Source: Bettongia penicillata ogilbyi (taxonomy: Eukaryota > Chordata > Mammalia > Diprotodontia > Potoroidae). Taken from it: DNA of 64,000 nt. Where the stretch lies: the NCBI GenBank assembly GCA_023548195.1, contig JAJHZJ010000693.1:1262501-1326500 (forward strand), given 5' to 3'. Below the pieces are notes generated by a model. The model searched no databases and was not told where the DNA came from. It saw nothing but the letters and a program-made list of their open reading frames with translations. Below are positions 30,665 to 41,110 of the stretch, in pieces. The translations under genes were made by a program, and so were the position numbers. Each line of letters opens with the position of its first letter. The stretch's first letter is position 1.

Positions 30665-31245
30665 GTATGTATCCTGCATGCAACCTTGTCCATTGTCTCT
30701 GTCAAGTTCAGAAGTGAATTTTGTGGGGACAAACATTCTATAGCAACTGCTGTAAGTTTTATACCATTGTCTCTGGGGACTGAGGCAGTAAAGGAGATAC
30801 CCCTGGTAAGGTGAGGGAGGGGCGTAGGAAAGACAGAAAGCCTTTTCACTTCTGTTATCGAAACTTTATAAAAGATAGTTGATGTTAATTGATTAAATGA
30901 TGTTACTGTTATTAACATCAAATAACTTTGACAAAGTTGCAATAATAGAATTTTGTATCTGATCCTAGAGGTGATAAGGAGTATGAGAGTGACCTGGTTG
31001 GACCATCCACTTTGGTGGCATTAATCGATGATATCAATGAACTGAAAACAAACTAATTATTCATCGGTATCAGAAAGAATATACCTGAATAGGGGATTGA
31101 GTTGACAGTGTTAGAAAGATTTCCCAACAGGTCCCACCCTGGAATCTTGAGGGGAAGATGTAGGTAGCTGGGTTCTGGGGATTCAACGTGCCAGTGGGAG
31201 AGGAAGGTGTGTTAAGAAAATCCAGTCTCTGTTTCAGTACATAAA
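30665..31245. other. Unique sequence
   Basis: No repeats recognised. An antisense 139-codon frame (30523-30942) overlaps the exon-like segment but has no domain. Confidence 0.4.
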
Positions 31246-31372
31246 TACAGTCTATTCCAAAAGATTTAATGCCATTTTAAACTTTAATAACTTAATTGTT
31301 TTAAGCTCTAATTTGATTAAGCTTTGTAAGGTTTTAATAGCTTAGAACTGCACTGAAACTTTTGGGAGGAGA
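31246..31372. mobile_element. Mariner-like MITE (inverted-repeat element)
   Basis: The left end (tctattccaaaagatttaat) is an imperfect inverted copy of the right end (cactgaaacttttgggag), with about 40-bp arms. This resembles short Tc1/mariner derivatives. A TA duplication is not resolved. Confidence 0.45.
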
Positions 31373-32355
31373 TTCCCCTCATTCTCAGAACTGGGGAATG
31401 GATGTGGCAAATCATAGAGGCCATTTTAATCATTTTCCAAAAATTCAGAGCCGTATTCTGTTTTGTTTTGGTCTTTTTTCCATACCCCTAGAATACAGAA
31501 CCCAGTCTGTGAAGATTTCCTTCTTACTCTGCCTGCGGGTTGGTAGATCTGGGAGGCTCAAGAATGAATGAATTACTAGATAATTAAAGTGACAACTTGT
31601 TTTCTCTAGGCTTTCAGAAAGTAGGACAGGAGCTAGAGAGACTTCCATAGCATCTCAATGTTACCTGGGAAACCCACCAAGGACAGCTTCAGTTTGGACC
31701 CACCATACCAGATGAACAAATGATTTCTCAAATCAAACAATCCCAAAGCCTTTCAATGTCTTGATTTGGATTTGGATTTTCTTCATTTCTTTATTATATT
31801 CCTAAAACATGGCACCCTAGAAATTTCCCCTCTCTGAGTCTCAGAGAGTCCTCATCTGTAAGGGGAGAGTTAATTCTTCTTGTCCTGTGCTCCTCCATGC
31901 CCCAGACTCTTTTGAGGATCCTTTGAGAGAATGTTTAGGAGAGAGATTTGCACCAGGTAAAGTTCAATCAAATACAGTACATGCTATCAATATTAGCCAA
32001 GGACAAACAGAAGAACACTGAAGGGACTTTCCCATGAAATCCCCATTCCCCCTACAGCCACCATCAACACAAAAGGACTAATTAATTAAGTGCTTACCAA
32101 AGCATTGCCCTGAGCCCGACCAGGAGTCTACAGGAAGGCAGAGGTGACTCCTAGCTTTCCTTGGGGGCTAATCCTACTTGGACAAAATTCCCAACAAACC
32201 TGTTGTGAGGAAAACACTTGAAAACTGTTAAAAAAAAATGCTTCAGGGATAGGAGCTAAAGCATCTCTGTCTACTAGACTTGTATTTGATTATTTGCCCT
32301 GGCATCAGGTTCAGGAGCAAGAAAGGACCTTGGAGGCATCAAGTCTGACTTTGAG
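31373..32355. other. Unique sequence
   Basis: Nearly 1 kb without a recognised repeat or domain-bearing frame. Confidence 0.4.
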
Positions 32356-32359
32356 AGGT

Positions 32360-32545
32360 CTGGCTTTGAGAGATGGCATCACTAGACTTGGAATCAGGAA
32401 GACTTGACTTGGAATCCTGCCTCAGACTCTCACAGATGTGTGGAGGACTCTGGACTAACTACTTCACCCCCTCTGGGACTCAGTTTCCCTATCTGTAAAA
32501 ATAAAAGGATTAGAGCTGCAACTCTCAATCTATAATCCTATGGTC
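32360..32545 (+). mobile_element. MIR SINE
   Basis: gacttggaatcaggaagact, gggactcagtttccctatct and ctctcaatctataatcctat. Confidence 0.7.
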
Positions 32546-32559
32546 CATACTTGACTAAT

Positions 32560-33183
32560 TTTGTTCAGTCATGTCCACCTCTTTGTGACCCCATTTGCGT
32601 GTTTTTTTAATGTTTGGAATAATACAGGTATTTCTATAACATAGTATAATAAAAAAGATGATTACCCATGAAACTGCAAATTGTTTATGTACAACTTGTT
32701 ATTTCTTTTAAATATGTGATAAAGTTATTGTGTAAATTTCTTTTTTCTTCCCTCCCCCCCACCCTAAAGATGACTACCATTAGACTACATTAGGAATATA
32801 TATATATGTAAAATTATTCTAAACATACTTCTACTTATCAGTTCTTTCTCTGTTTGCAGATAACATTTGTCTTCATATTTAATTTATTTATAATGGTGAA
32901 AAAAACTTATTCACTCAAAGTCATTCTTAAAACAATATTGCTGTTACTGTATACAGTATTTTCTTGGTTGGCTCATTTCACTCTTTTGGCAGAGATATTG
33001 GACTGATTTGCCATTTCCTTCTCCAGCCTATTTTACGATGAGAAACTGAGGCAGACAGGGTGAAGTGACTTGTCCAGGGTTCCCCAGCTTGTAAGTGCCT
33101 AAGGCTGTATTTGAACTTATGAAGATGAGTCTTCCTGACTCCAGATCCAGAGCTCTGTGCACTATGGCACCATTTCACTGCCC
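32560..33183 (-). mobile_element. MAR1-type SINE split by an L1 fragment
   Basis: The 3' tail (tcatgtccacctctttgtga, ccccatttgcg) stops at 32600. The rest resumes at about 32985 (cagagatattggactgattt, gtgcactatggcaccatttc). Confidence 0.8.
32601..32984 (-). mobile_element. L1 3' end, antisense
   Basis: The T-run start is followed by ttgttatttcttttaaatat, cttccctccccccc, cttctacttatcagttcttt and aatattgctgttactgtata, a typical marsupial L1 3' untranslated region read backwards. It is inserted in a SINE. Confidence 0.65.
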
Positions 33184-33185
33184 CA

Positions 33186-33320
33186 ACATTTTAATTTCTA
33201 CTATGGTAGAATATCAATAGATATAATCTAAATAAACAAAAGCTCTTGGAGGGAGTGGGAAAGGGGTCCTAAATAACTTTTAAGAGAAGAGGTCCTGAAA
33301 CCAAAAATTGGAGAAACATT
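33186..33320. mobile_element. hAT-type transposon, right end only
   Basis: aatatcaatagatataatct, aataaacaaaagctcttgga and taaataacttttaagagaag, ending with accaaaaattggagaaac. The same interior occurs in the hAT copy at 51580-52750 (tagatataacccatataaac). Confidence 0.7.
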
Positions 33321-33324
33321 GCTT

Positions 33325-33490
33325 TAGTTGATTTGAATGCAAACCCAACTCTGCTACTCAATATCCGTGTGACCTTGTTTAAGTTTCTTTCCTTCTCTGT
33401 GCCTTGGTTTCCTCCTCTATAAAATGCCAGGGTTGTATCGGTTGGCTTTTGAGGTCCATCCCATTTCTATGTCCATAATGCTAAGAACCT
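33325..33490 (+). mobile_element. MIR SINE
   Basis: ttgaatgcaaacccaactct, gtgccttggtttcctcctct and tttgaggtccatcccatttc. Confidence 0.65.
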
Positions 33491-34258
33491 ACAATATTCA
33501 GGGTACCATGCTGCTTTTAATCTTATAACCAGGTGCACAGGAAATCTTCAGTGGGTCAATTTCATAATTCAGCACCATGTCTCTTTGTCCTTGGACAAGC
33601 CAAGGGTATCATTTGCTTAGAAGAACACAGTTGAGCGTCGAATATATGCCAGAAATGAATGACTTAAACATGTTACCAGTCACTTACCCCATTATTTTAC
33701 AGACTCAAGAGGTCACTTGGGTGTGCAATTAGCTGGTTAACTAGCATGTGCTAGGCTCTTAATAGACAATAAAATGTAGGACTAGAGATTGTAGTACATT
33801 CACCATAATTGCAAGGGCAAATATTTACCCATATGGAGTAGGATGGTGGATCTGGAGCTCCTTGCAGATCTGTGGGAAGCCACGAGGTGTTGGAATGTGA
33901 TTGCAATTGATCTTTCACATTAACACCCCTTTGGGATGAATAAGAGTTCGTCCCTATCTTGTTGCTGTCCTCGATGCAGACTCAACACCTCGTTTTGCAT
34001 TTCAGTGGTTTCCTACACGAAGGCTTGGAGACGATTAAAATAAAATCCAAATAACTTAGATTTTTTAGGATCAGCAAAAGTACAAAAAGACCTTCAATTG
34101 GCAGAACTGGGATGGGGGAGGGGTGTTTTGGTGTCTGACAGCCATGTTCTCTAGGGGAGTGGCCCTCACTTTCACAAGTGGACTTTCACAGACTGCATGA
34201 AATCTTTCATTTGTCATAGATGTGCTGGACATTGGGCCCATCAATCATAATTTAATCC
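33491..34258. other. Unique sequence
   Basis: Repeat-free to the eye. The part at 33840-34060 contains attgcaattgatctttcaca and tggtttcctacacgaagg, which look non-random but match no known gene. Confidence 0.4.
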
Positions 34259-34259
34259 T

Positions 34260-34370
34260 AATCTCAGAAATGAACCTCGGAGATCACAGGATTTTAGAGG
34301 TCCTCTGCATCTGACCCTTTTATCTTATTAATGTGGAAACTGAAGCCTTGAAGAGATCTTAGTATCCTAG
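34260..34370 (-). mobile_element. MIR fragment
   Basis: tgaacctcggagatcacagg and aatgtggaaactgaagcctt. Confidence 0.5.
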
Positions 34371-34378
34371 GGGTTTTG

Positions 34379-34580
34379 CAGGAGTGGGGAACCTGCAGCC
34401 TCAAGGTCACATGTGGCCTTCTAGGCCCTCAAGTGCAGCCTTTTGACTGAGTCCAAGTTTTACAGAACAAATCTTTTTATTAAGGGAATTTCTTCTAAAA
34501 GTTTGGATTCAGTCAAAAGACCACACTTGAGGATCTAGACAGCCATGTGTGAGTTGGAGGATGTAGGTTCCCCACCCCTG
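34379..34580. mobile_element. Palindromic hAT-type MITE
   Basis: Starts caggagtggggaacctgcag and ends taggttccccacccctg. The two halves are inverted copies over about 100 bases each; for example cctcaagtgcagccttttga pairs with tcaaaagaccacacttgagg. The whole element could fold into one long hairpin. No transposase. Flanks show no convincing 8-bp duplication. Confidence 0.8.
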
Positions 34581-34584
34581 ATTT

Positions 34585-34825
34585 AGAGCATTGGGCCTGA
34601 TGTCAAGCAGATCTGAACTCAAATCCAGCCTCACATACTTACTGGCTGAGTGATCCTGGACTAACCACTTCATCTCTGTTTGCCTCAGTTTCCCCATCTG
34701 TAAAATGTGGACAATAATAGAACCTACCTTCTGGGGTTGTTGGGGGGATAAAATGAGATAATAATGACAACACATTTAGCACAGTGCCTGGCACAGAGTA
34801 AAAGCAATATAAATCTTAACTACAA
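34585..34825 (+). mobile_element. MIR SINE with L2-like tail
   Basis: gatctgaactcaaatccagc, tgcctcagtttccccatctg and cacagtgcctggcacagagt. Confidence 0.75.
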
Positions 34826-34844
34826 TTATTTAGCTACTAGTCCT

Positions 34845-35100
34845 AGAATTATAGGTCTAGAGTCAGAAGAGACCTTACAGGTCATCCAGCCCAACCACCT
34901 CATTTTGTAGAAGAGGAAACTGAGGCCCAGGAAAGTCACAGAAGCATAGCTCTAGAGGTGGAAGGGAGTCTCAGAGGTCATTCAACCCAATCTTCACATT
35001 TTATGAATGAAGAAAGAGAAGTGAAAGTCAGAAAAAGCAAGTGTCAGAGTTGAAATTTGAACTCAGGTCCTCTGACTCAGGAGCCAAGGCTCTTTTTGTA
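34845..35100 (-). mobile_element. Two adjacent antisense MIRs
   Basis: First gtcatccagcccaaccacct with gaggaaactgaggcccagga. Then tagaggtggaagggagtctc with gaactcaggtcctctgactc. Confidence 0.65.
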
Positions 35101-35156
35101 TGATGCTGTCTTGTATAGTCAGTTCACTTTCCTATCTTATGTAGAAATTCCCTCTA

Positions 35157-35391
35157 AGATGGAGCAGTGGTTAGAGCACCTGTCCTGGAGTCAGGAAGAT
35201 TCTCAGTTCAAATCCAGACTCAGACATTTCCTAGCTGGATGACCCTGGGCAAGTCCCTGTTTGCCTCAATTTCCTTGTCTGTGAAATGAACTGGAGAAGG
35301 AAATGGCAAACCACTCCAGTATTTCTGCCAAAAAAAAGCCCAAACGGAGTCCCCAAGAATTGGACATGACTGAAAACAACTGAGCAACAAT
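35157..35391 (+). mobile_element. MAR1-type SINE
   Basis: gcagtggttagagcacctgt, gatgaccctgggcaagtccc and ctggagaaggaaatggcaaa, to gactgaaaacaactgagcaa. Confidence 0.9.
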
Positions 35392-35394
35392 CAC

Positions 35395-35640
35395 AGAAAT
35401 CATGAAATATAGAATTGAAGAATTTCTGGATTGTAAGGGACCACACATATTCCAACTTGTATCCATATAGCAATGCCCTCCATAATATAAAGAGCCAATG
35501 GACACATGAGCTTCAAGGGTTCCTGTGAAAGGCGTTGAGTCCAACCTTTCATAGAAATGCCCTCTGTGACAACCATCAAATTCTCTCTACCTCTGGAAGG
35601 GATCTCAGAGGTGACCTTGACCCTTCTTGGCCTAAATAGC
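35395..35640 (-). mobile_element. Possible CR1/L3 fragment
   Basis: Only gaattgaagaatttctggat and gagtccaacctttcatagaa suggest the antisense CR1/L3 terminus. Confidence 0.3.
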
Positions 35641-35724
35641 TGGGTCTGGGAACATGGAATAAACTGTGGCTCTCTTAGCTATAAAATTCTGTCTCTCTGT
35701 CCCTTCTACTTGAGTTGTATGACT

Positions 35725-35880
35725 ATCAATCAGTCGATTAAGAAACAGGTGCCAATTATGTGCCAGGCCATGGAGATACAAAGACAAAAGTGAACCAGTG
35801 CCTTTAAGAAGTTTATAATCTACCACTGGGAAAACAAAACAAATTTAAAAAACAGGTTCATATAGAAGTATTTGCAAAAA
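35725..35880 (-). mobile_element. L2 3' end, antisense
   Basis: ggtgccaattatgtgccagg, catggagatacaaagacaaa and agtttataatctaccactgg. Confidence 0.65.
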
Positions 35881-35889
35881 CAAAATTAC

Positions 35890-36040
35890 TTCTAGGAAAG
35901 AGTTGGAAGAGAATTTGAAAGCTCTTAGGTCCATCTGCCTTACTTTACAGTTGAGGAAACTGAGGCTAAGAGACTTGTCCAGGGCCACTTAGCTTAATGT
36001 ATCTGAAGTAGCATTTGAGCTCAACTCTCCCTGCCTCCAC
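35890..36040 (-). mobile_element. MIR SINE
   Basis: tttacagttgaggaaactga, gacttgtccagggccactta and tgagctcaactctccctgcc. Confidence 0.65.
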
Positions 36041-36079
36041 ACTTAAATATCTGTGTACTGAGCCTCCCTGTTTGTGCTA

Positions 36080-36770
36080 GCACTTGGAGGAGAGGGATGG
36101 GGGATCCAGAAATGCTTCTTGTAGGAATCAATGTCAGAGACAATATCTGCAGGGAGAGGGGATTCTTAGAAGTGATAAGGGACTGAAATAGTGGTGGCCT
36201 TGTGAGGAAAGAGGAGAGAACATAGGGGAGAGATACTTGGAGGTAAGAATTATAAAGTCTGACAATGGATTAGATATGGGGGGAAGAGAGAGTGAGGAGG
36301 AAAGTATGAGTCTGACTTTTCAAGCCTGAGGACAGTGGTTCCCTGAAGCAGATTAAATTAAGAATAATGAAATTATTATAAAGAAATAAATTAAATAATA
36401 TCAAATTAAACAGTAACAGAAATAAATTAAAGAAAGGGTTGGGTATGGGTGGAGGGAAAGGAGATCATGAATTCTCTAGTGGACATATTGAGTTTGAGAT
36501 ACCTGTATGATATCCAGTTGGACACATCCAATATGTGGTTGGTGATATGGAACTGGAGCTCAGGAGAAAGGCTAGGACTGGATATATAAATCTGAGAGTT
36601 TTCTGCTTGGAATTGAGAATTGGACCAGTGGAATTTGATGGGGTCACTGAAAGAGAAGGTATAGGGAGAGAAGTTGACCAAGAATAGTGCCAGGGGAAAT
36701 ATCTACAGTTATGGCATGGGATATGCTTGATAGTGCGGTAAAGAATGAGCAGCCAGACAATTGTGGTAAT
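36080..36770 (-). mobile_element. L2 LINE, antisense, reverse-transcriptase part
   Basis: ggattagatatggggggaag, cttttcaagcctgaggacag, gagtttgagatacctgtatg and ggaactggagctcaggagaa are antisense L2 coding sequence. A short A/T-rich expansion lies at 36345-36425. Confidence 0.7.
36427..36681 (-). pseudogene. L2 reverse-transcriptase fragment
   Basis: The antisense frame contains QIYISSPSLSPELQ, then LDVSNWIS and LKLNMS. This is the conserved block just after the YxDD active site of L2/CR1-type reverse transcriptases. The position expected to read ADDS reads AENS, so the catalytic aspartates are lost. Ends in unrelated residues; a relic. Confidence 0.7.
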
Positions 36771-36965
36771 TCTTCAGGTTATAGACTGGGTGCTCTAACT
36801 CAGAAACAGATAAGACTTTGTTACTCCTTCATCCTGTTCCCATTTCTCTGACCTCGAAATTTTTGTTTTTGCTAGATATCACTACTCATGACCCAACTTG
36901 ACTATATTAATCTCATTATGCAGAATGAGACAAACATTTCTAGACATGGCTAATAATGGAAATTT
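36771..36965. other. Unassigned
   Basis: No element recognised. Confidence 0.35.
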
Positions 36966-37465
36966 GTTTTGTTTGTCATGGAGGGCATGGAACTCTCACA
37001 TGGAGAAGGGGGACAAGCTAGATTACCTCCAGAATAAAAGTAAAATCCTCTATTGGCGTTTTATTTTTTTTTTTATTTTTACTTCCAAATTCTCTCTTTC
37101 CAACTTTCCCTTCCCCACTTACTAAGAAAGCAAGAAATACAATATTCATTCTCCTTTTGATTTTTAAAGTTCTTTCTAAATCAGTCCCCTTCCTACATTT
37201 CTAGTTTTCTTATATTTTGCTCCCTTCCACCTTCTCTTTGATCCAGACACCTTGGGCTACTCACTGTTCCTTTTGTGTTCAATGACACTCTTTCCCTCCC
37301 TCTGTACTTTAACACGGCTGTACCCCACTCCTCACTTCCCTGGCTTCTTCCAAGAATCAGTTCCAATTCTGCCTTCTACTTTTGCCTGTCTTTGTAACAT
37401 CAGTCCTTTAGCACAGGGCCTTATGACATAGCAAATATTTAATAAATACCCAATGCTATGTCAAT
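36966..37465 (+). mobile_element. L2 3' region, sense, split by an L1 scrap
   Basis: agtaaaatcctctattggcg, then after the insert gctcccttccaccttctctt, gacaccttgggctactcact, ccaattctgccttctacttt and tagcaaatatttaataaata. Confidence 0.65.
37060..37155 (-). mobile_element. L1 3' end scrap, antisense
   Basis: The T-run, ttccaaattctctctttcca and ctaagaaagcaagaaataca match the complemented L1 3' terminus. Very short, so severely 5'-truncated. Confidence 0.55.
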
Positions 37466-37489
37466 GTGAGCTCTGATTATTCCTTTTTT

Positions 37490-37750
37490 TTTTTTTAAGA
37501 GAAGCACACAGTCTCACTACTTCCAATCCAATGGGAGTTGTTTTTCAGTATCATCCACTGCCAGACCTAACAGCATCAGAGGGCAGTATGACATGTGTCT
37601 AGTGGCCTGTGGCACATTCTCAGGGGATGGGGGCTTTCCTCCCTTCTTTTCTGGATGAAAAGAAGGTAGAAGCCTCTGGTGCTGAAATTGCTGTATCACA
37701 GCATTTGATGCTGCCAACTTTGGAGAGATTGTCATGGCTCTAAAAGGTGC
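37490..37750. other. Unassigned
   Basis: Starts with a T run. The antisense 72-codon frame has no motif. Confidence 0.35.
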
Positions 37751-37754
37751 TAGA

Positions 37755-38040
37755 GAACCACAGGACCATGGATTTAGAGATGGCCAAGATCTCAGAGGCC
37801 ATTAGTTTTAGACTTCTTGCTTTTCAGAAGAGAAAATCAATACCTAGACAGGTGACATGACTTTGGGTCATAGATTTACAATAGGAAGGGACTTTAGAGT
37901 GCATTCTGTCCAGCCCCAGCCCTCCCATTTTATAAAAGAGGAAATTGAGGTCTAGAGAGGAGAAATAACTTGCCCAAGGTCATATAGGGATTAAGCGGCA
38001 GAGTTAGAATTTGAATTTGGGTCCTTTAACTCTATGACCA
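37755..38040 (-). mobile_element. Two adjacent antisense MIRs
   Basis: tttagagatggccaagatct, then tagattacaataggaaggga-type text, gaggaaattgaggtctagag and tttgaatttgggtcctttaa. Confidence 0.6.
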
Positions 38041-38670
38041 CCCTAGGTGAAGATGACACATGGAATATTCCTAAGTTTATCCACTACTCTAAGGATGGGC
38101 AAGTGTCACAACACCAAGTTTCTCCACTTGACTTTTTGGTGATCCTGATTCATTATTATAGCATCTCTAAGCAGGAATCTGGATTTGGCGCCACCAGGTC
38201 AGCAATGACTACTGTCAGTTTCAGGCTGATGATTGGAATCAACCAGGATACAGCTGGAGATAGGGTGCTTCCAACAATGCTGGATATAGGCTGGGTTCTG
38301 GAGAACACCCTTGTCTGTGTTTGAGAACTGGAGGGAAGGTACACAGACAAGACCTGCCCCAGAATACCTGTGGCTCTTCTAGAGTCTTTCAGGGCCCTAC
38401 CAGTGCTAGTCAGTTCTCAGCAACCACTGGCACTACATTTATGAACAACAAGGCTTTCCCTCTTTTCCTCTTCTTATAATCTACCCACACTTTCTCTTCT
38501 ACTGTAGCTCCAAGCTTTCAGGACTTACTTATGAAGAGGACTATGCAGGACTATTTATGACCATTTAGATATTAGAACAATCTCAGAAAAAGGAAGATGT
38601 AGGTTGAAGAGCTACCTCTCACAGGTATAGTTATGTAACCAGTCTCTAAACCTCCCTGTGCCCTACTATC
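38041..38670. other. Unique sequence
   Basis: Holds a 96-codon + frame (38034-38324) that starts inside a MIR end and lacks recognisable motifs or splice signals. Treated as non-coding. Confidence 0.4.
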
Positions 38671-38676
38671 TTGGTA

Positions 38677-38839
38677 CAGGGTTCAAAGGAGTTCTGTGGC
38701 CTGACCTCATTGAGCACACTCAGGATTTTGTTGCTAGAAAAGGCTTTATTGAAGAGTATATGCAGAGAGAAAAGTTAGTAGTGTCTAGAAGACATAGAGG
38801 GCCATATGTGGCCTCAATGCCTCAGGTTCCCCACCCCTG
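38677..38839. mobile_element. hAT-type element related to the 34.4-kb MITE
   Basis: The right end (gggccatatgtggcctcaat, ggttccccacccctg) matches the terminal 40 bases of the palindromic MITE. The left part is different, so this is another deletion derivative or a half copy. Confidence 0.65.
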
Positions 38840-38904
38840 GTCTAGATGTCCTTAGGGATCTTGAATTATGACTGCACAGAAGAGAAGTGGGTTTCTCCAT
38901 TTAT

Positions 38905-39410
38905 AAATGTCATCATCATCTTCATCTCCTTCATAGTCATTTTCTTCATCTTCATTATCACCCTCACCATCATCATTATCCTCATAATCATCATGTCACC
39001 ATTATCACCATTCACATCATCACCACGTTTATCATCACCACCATTATCTTCATCTTCACCCATACATACCACCATCATCTTCATCATTATCACCACCACC
39101 ATTATTTTCATCATCACCCATACCACCATCATCTTCATCATTATCACCACCACCATCACCACACTCATCATTTCCATCATTATCCTCATCATCACCAATA
39201 CCACCATAGTTATGTTCATCATTATCACCATGATCACCTCCGCCTTCATCATTATCAACACCTCCACCACTATTACTACCTTCATCATTGCCATCATTAC
39301 CCTCATCATCACCACTATCACTATCTTCATCATTATCATCATGATCCCCATCACCATCATCACTACTTTCATCATAGCCATTATTATCTTTATCATCGTC
39401 ACCATTAAAT
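38905..39410. repeat. (CAT/CAC)n trinucleotide array, about 500 bp
   Basis: Degenerate catcatcac, atcatt and accacc units with no long perfect run. All three forward frames and the reverse frames stay open: Ile/Thr-rich (203 codons), His-rich (173) and, antisense, Met/Val-rich (219). Such multi-frame openness marks it as satellite, not gene. Confidence 0.95.
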
Positions 39411-39463
39411 GTCTACTCCTCATTAAATACCAAGGAGATGAAGCAGAAAATATGTAGGTCTCT

Positions 39464-39535
39464 GAATATATACATATATAAGTATTTACATATGTGTACA
39501 TAAGCGTGTCTGTGTATATATGCACATTTAATTAT
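39464..39535. repeat. TA/TG low-complexity
   Basis: atatatacatatataag and gtgtatatatgcac units. Confidence 0.7.
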
Positions 39536-39539
39536 CTAA

Positions 39540-40025
39540 ACATCTATATGCTGTTTCTTGCTTATGGCGTATTTAGCTTCCCCAGCTCATCACTGTAACA
39601 TTTCTCCTTTTAAAAAATGGCTTGGGGGTTTGGAGCAGTCTTTTGTTCAGCCACATGGGGAAATGTTTAATGAATCTTCGTGCATATTCATTAAACACTG
39701 TTCACATTTTCTGGTAGGGGAGGCAGGCCTGCCCATCTGCAGAGTCTCCATATTATGGAGGAAATACTTTCCTCCGATCTCTACGGGTCTCCTTGGTTGT
39801 CCCTGAAAATTGCCCTATGTCACAAACCTCTAAAGGGTGTTCAGAAAGTGCCATCAAGTCTTTGCTGGGAGTATTAAGATGAGTTGAAACTTCCCTGACC
39901 TCCCCTCCAGATGCCTTGGTCCATGGACCAAGTTATTCACACCTGGTTGTAACTAACATAGAATCTATAGAAAAATAAAGGGATAACATACTCTAAAAAA
40001 AACCTGTTATGTAAAAACTGCAAAG
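39540..40025. other. Unique sequence with a short hairpin
   Basis: No repeat assigned. Contains the perfect 12-bp inverted repeat at 39664-39697. A gggtgttcagaaagtgcc motif at 39836 recalls mariner ends but has no partner. Confidence 0.4.
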
Positions 40026-40029
40026 ACTC

Positions 40030-40300
40030 TTAGGGCTATAGAATCATAGATTTAGAGCTGTAAGGGACATTAGAAGGTCCAATCCCCTCACTTTGCAGAG
40101 CTCTTGGTGACCCCATTTGAGGCAGAGATACTGGAGTGGTTTTGACAGATCATTTTACAGATGAGAAAACTGAGGCAAATAGGGTTAAATGACTTGCCCA
40201 GGGACACACAATCAATAAAAGTGTGAGGTTGGATTTGAACTCAGGTCATCCTATCTCCAGGCCTAACCCTCTTTCCACTGTGCACCTAGATGCCTTTAAC
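40030..40300 (-). mobile_element. MIR scrap followed by MAR1-type SINE
   Basis: MIR: tagagctgtaagggacatta (to 40100). SINE from 40103: ttggtgaccccatttgaggc, cagatgagaaaactgaggca and ccactgtgcacctagatgcc. Confidence 0.75.
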
Positions 40301-40510
40301 AGCTGCCTTTAAATAGCAGACTCCTCCAGAGTAATTAAAATTGGACTCCACTTAAAAAAATTTAAACTCACACTCAACTTTTCAGGAGCACATGGGTACA
40401 CACACTTCACGAAATGCAGCAGCCTGTTATATAAATGTGCAAGCAAGCCTGAGAGGAGAGTTTTAAAGGAATCTGGTTCCTTTGTAAAATGAAGAATCCC
40501 TTTTCCAAAG
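40301..40510. other. Unassigned
   Basis: No element recognised. Confidence 0.35.
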
Positions 40511-40514
40511 TGAG

Positions 40515-40665
40515 TAACTGATACTGACCGTTATTACTCATGTGACCTTGGGCCAGACACTTAGCTTTCCTGGGCCTCTCTTACTTCATCTGTAAAATGG
40601 ATGACTTGGATTAGATCACCCTTGATTCTCTTCCAATTCTACATCTGAAGTCCTGTGATTCTTTT
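40515..40665 (+). mobile_element. MIR SINE
   Basis: catgtgaccttgggccagac, tcttacttcatctgtaaaat and tgattctcttccaattctac. Confidence 0.65.
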
Positions 40666-40714
40666 GGCCTCTTTGGGGTCAGTCCTTTTTCAATGACAAC
40701 CCTTCAAAGACTTT

Positions 40715-41110
40715 CAATCAATCAAAAGAGCAGGCGTTTAGTACTTACTATAAGCCAAGGACCATCTTGGGTGCTGGAGACATAAAAATAGAAACAGTAT
40801 CTTTGTCACCACTCCAGATGAGTCTGGGGGAGGTCAAGCATCTCCAGTTCAGTCAATGGAGCCCAATTTAGAAAAACCTCTGATCTTCTTGCCATCTGGG
40901 ATGCCGTTCTCTGAATGTGCATCAATCAGCTTTTCATTCAGGAGGTCATTGATGAATTAATTAATTAAGATCATTCAGCAAATATTTACTGAGTGTCAAC
41001 CTCAAGTAGAAACTGTATGAATTGTAGAGGGAGTTGCTGTAAAGGGGATTCTTGTTTGTGCATGTGCTAGACCTTGGAGGTCTCTTCTGACTCTGATATG
41101 CTGTGGTTTT
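40715..41110 (-). mobile_element. L2 scraps, antisense
   Basis: ttactataagccaaggacca at 40745. Further on, cagcaaatatttactgagtg and gagttgctgtaaaggggatt. The intervening 40800-40950 is unassigned. Confidence 0.4.

Noticed and set aside
38034..38324. 96-codon + frame in apparently unique DNA
   Set aside because: Starts in a MIR end; no motif, splice signal or codon-use support.
38846..39525. Longest open frames in the window (203 codons +, 219 codons -, 173 codons +)
   Set aside because: They lie in a CAT-type microsatellite that is open in nearly every frame; composition, not coding, explains them.
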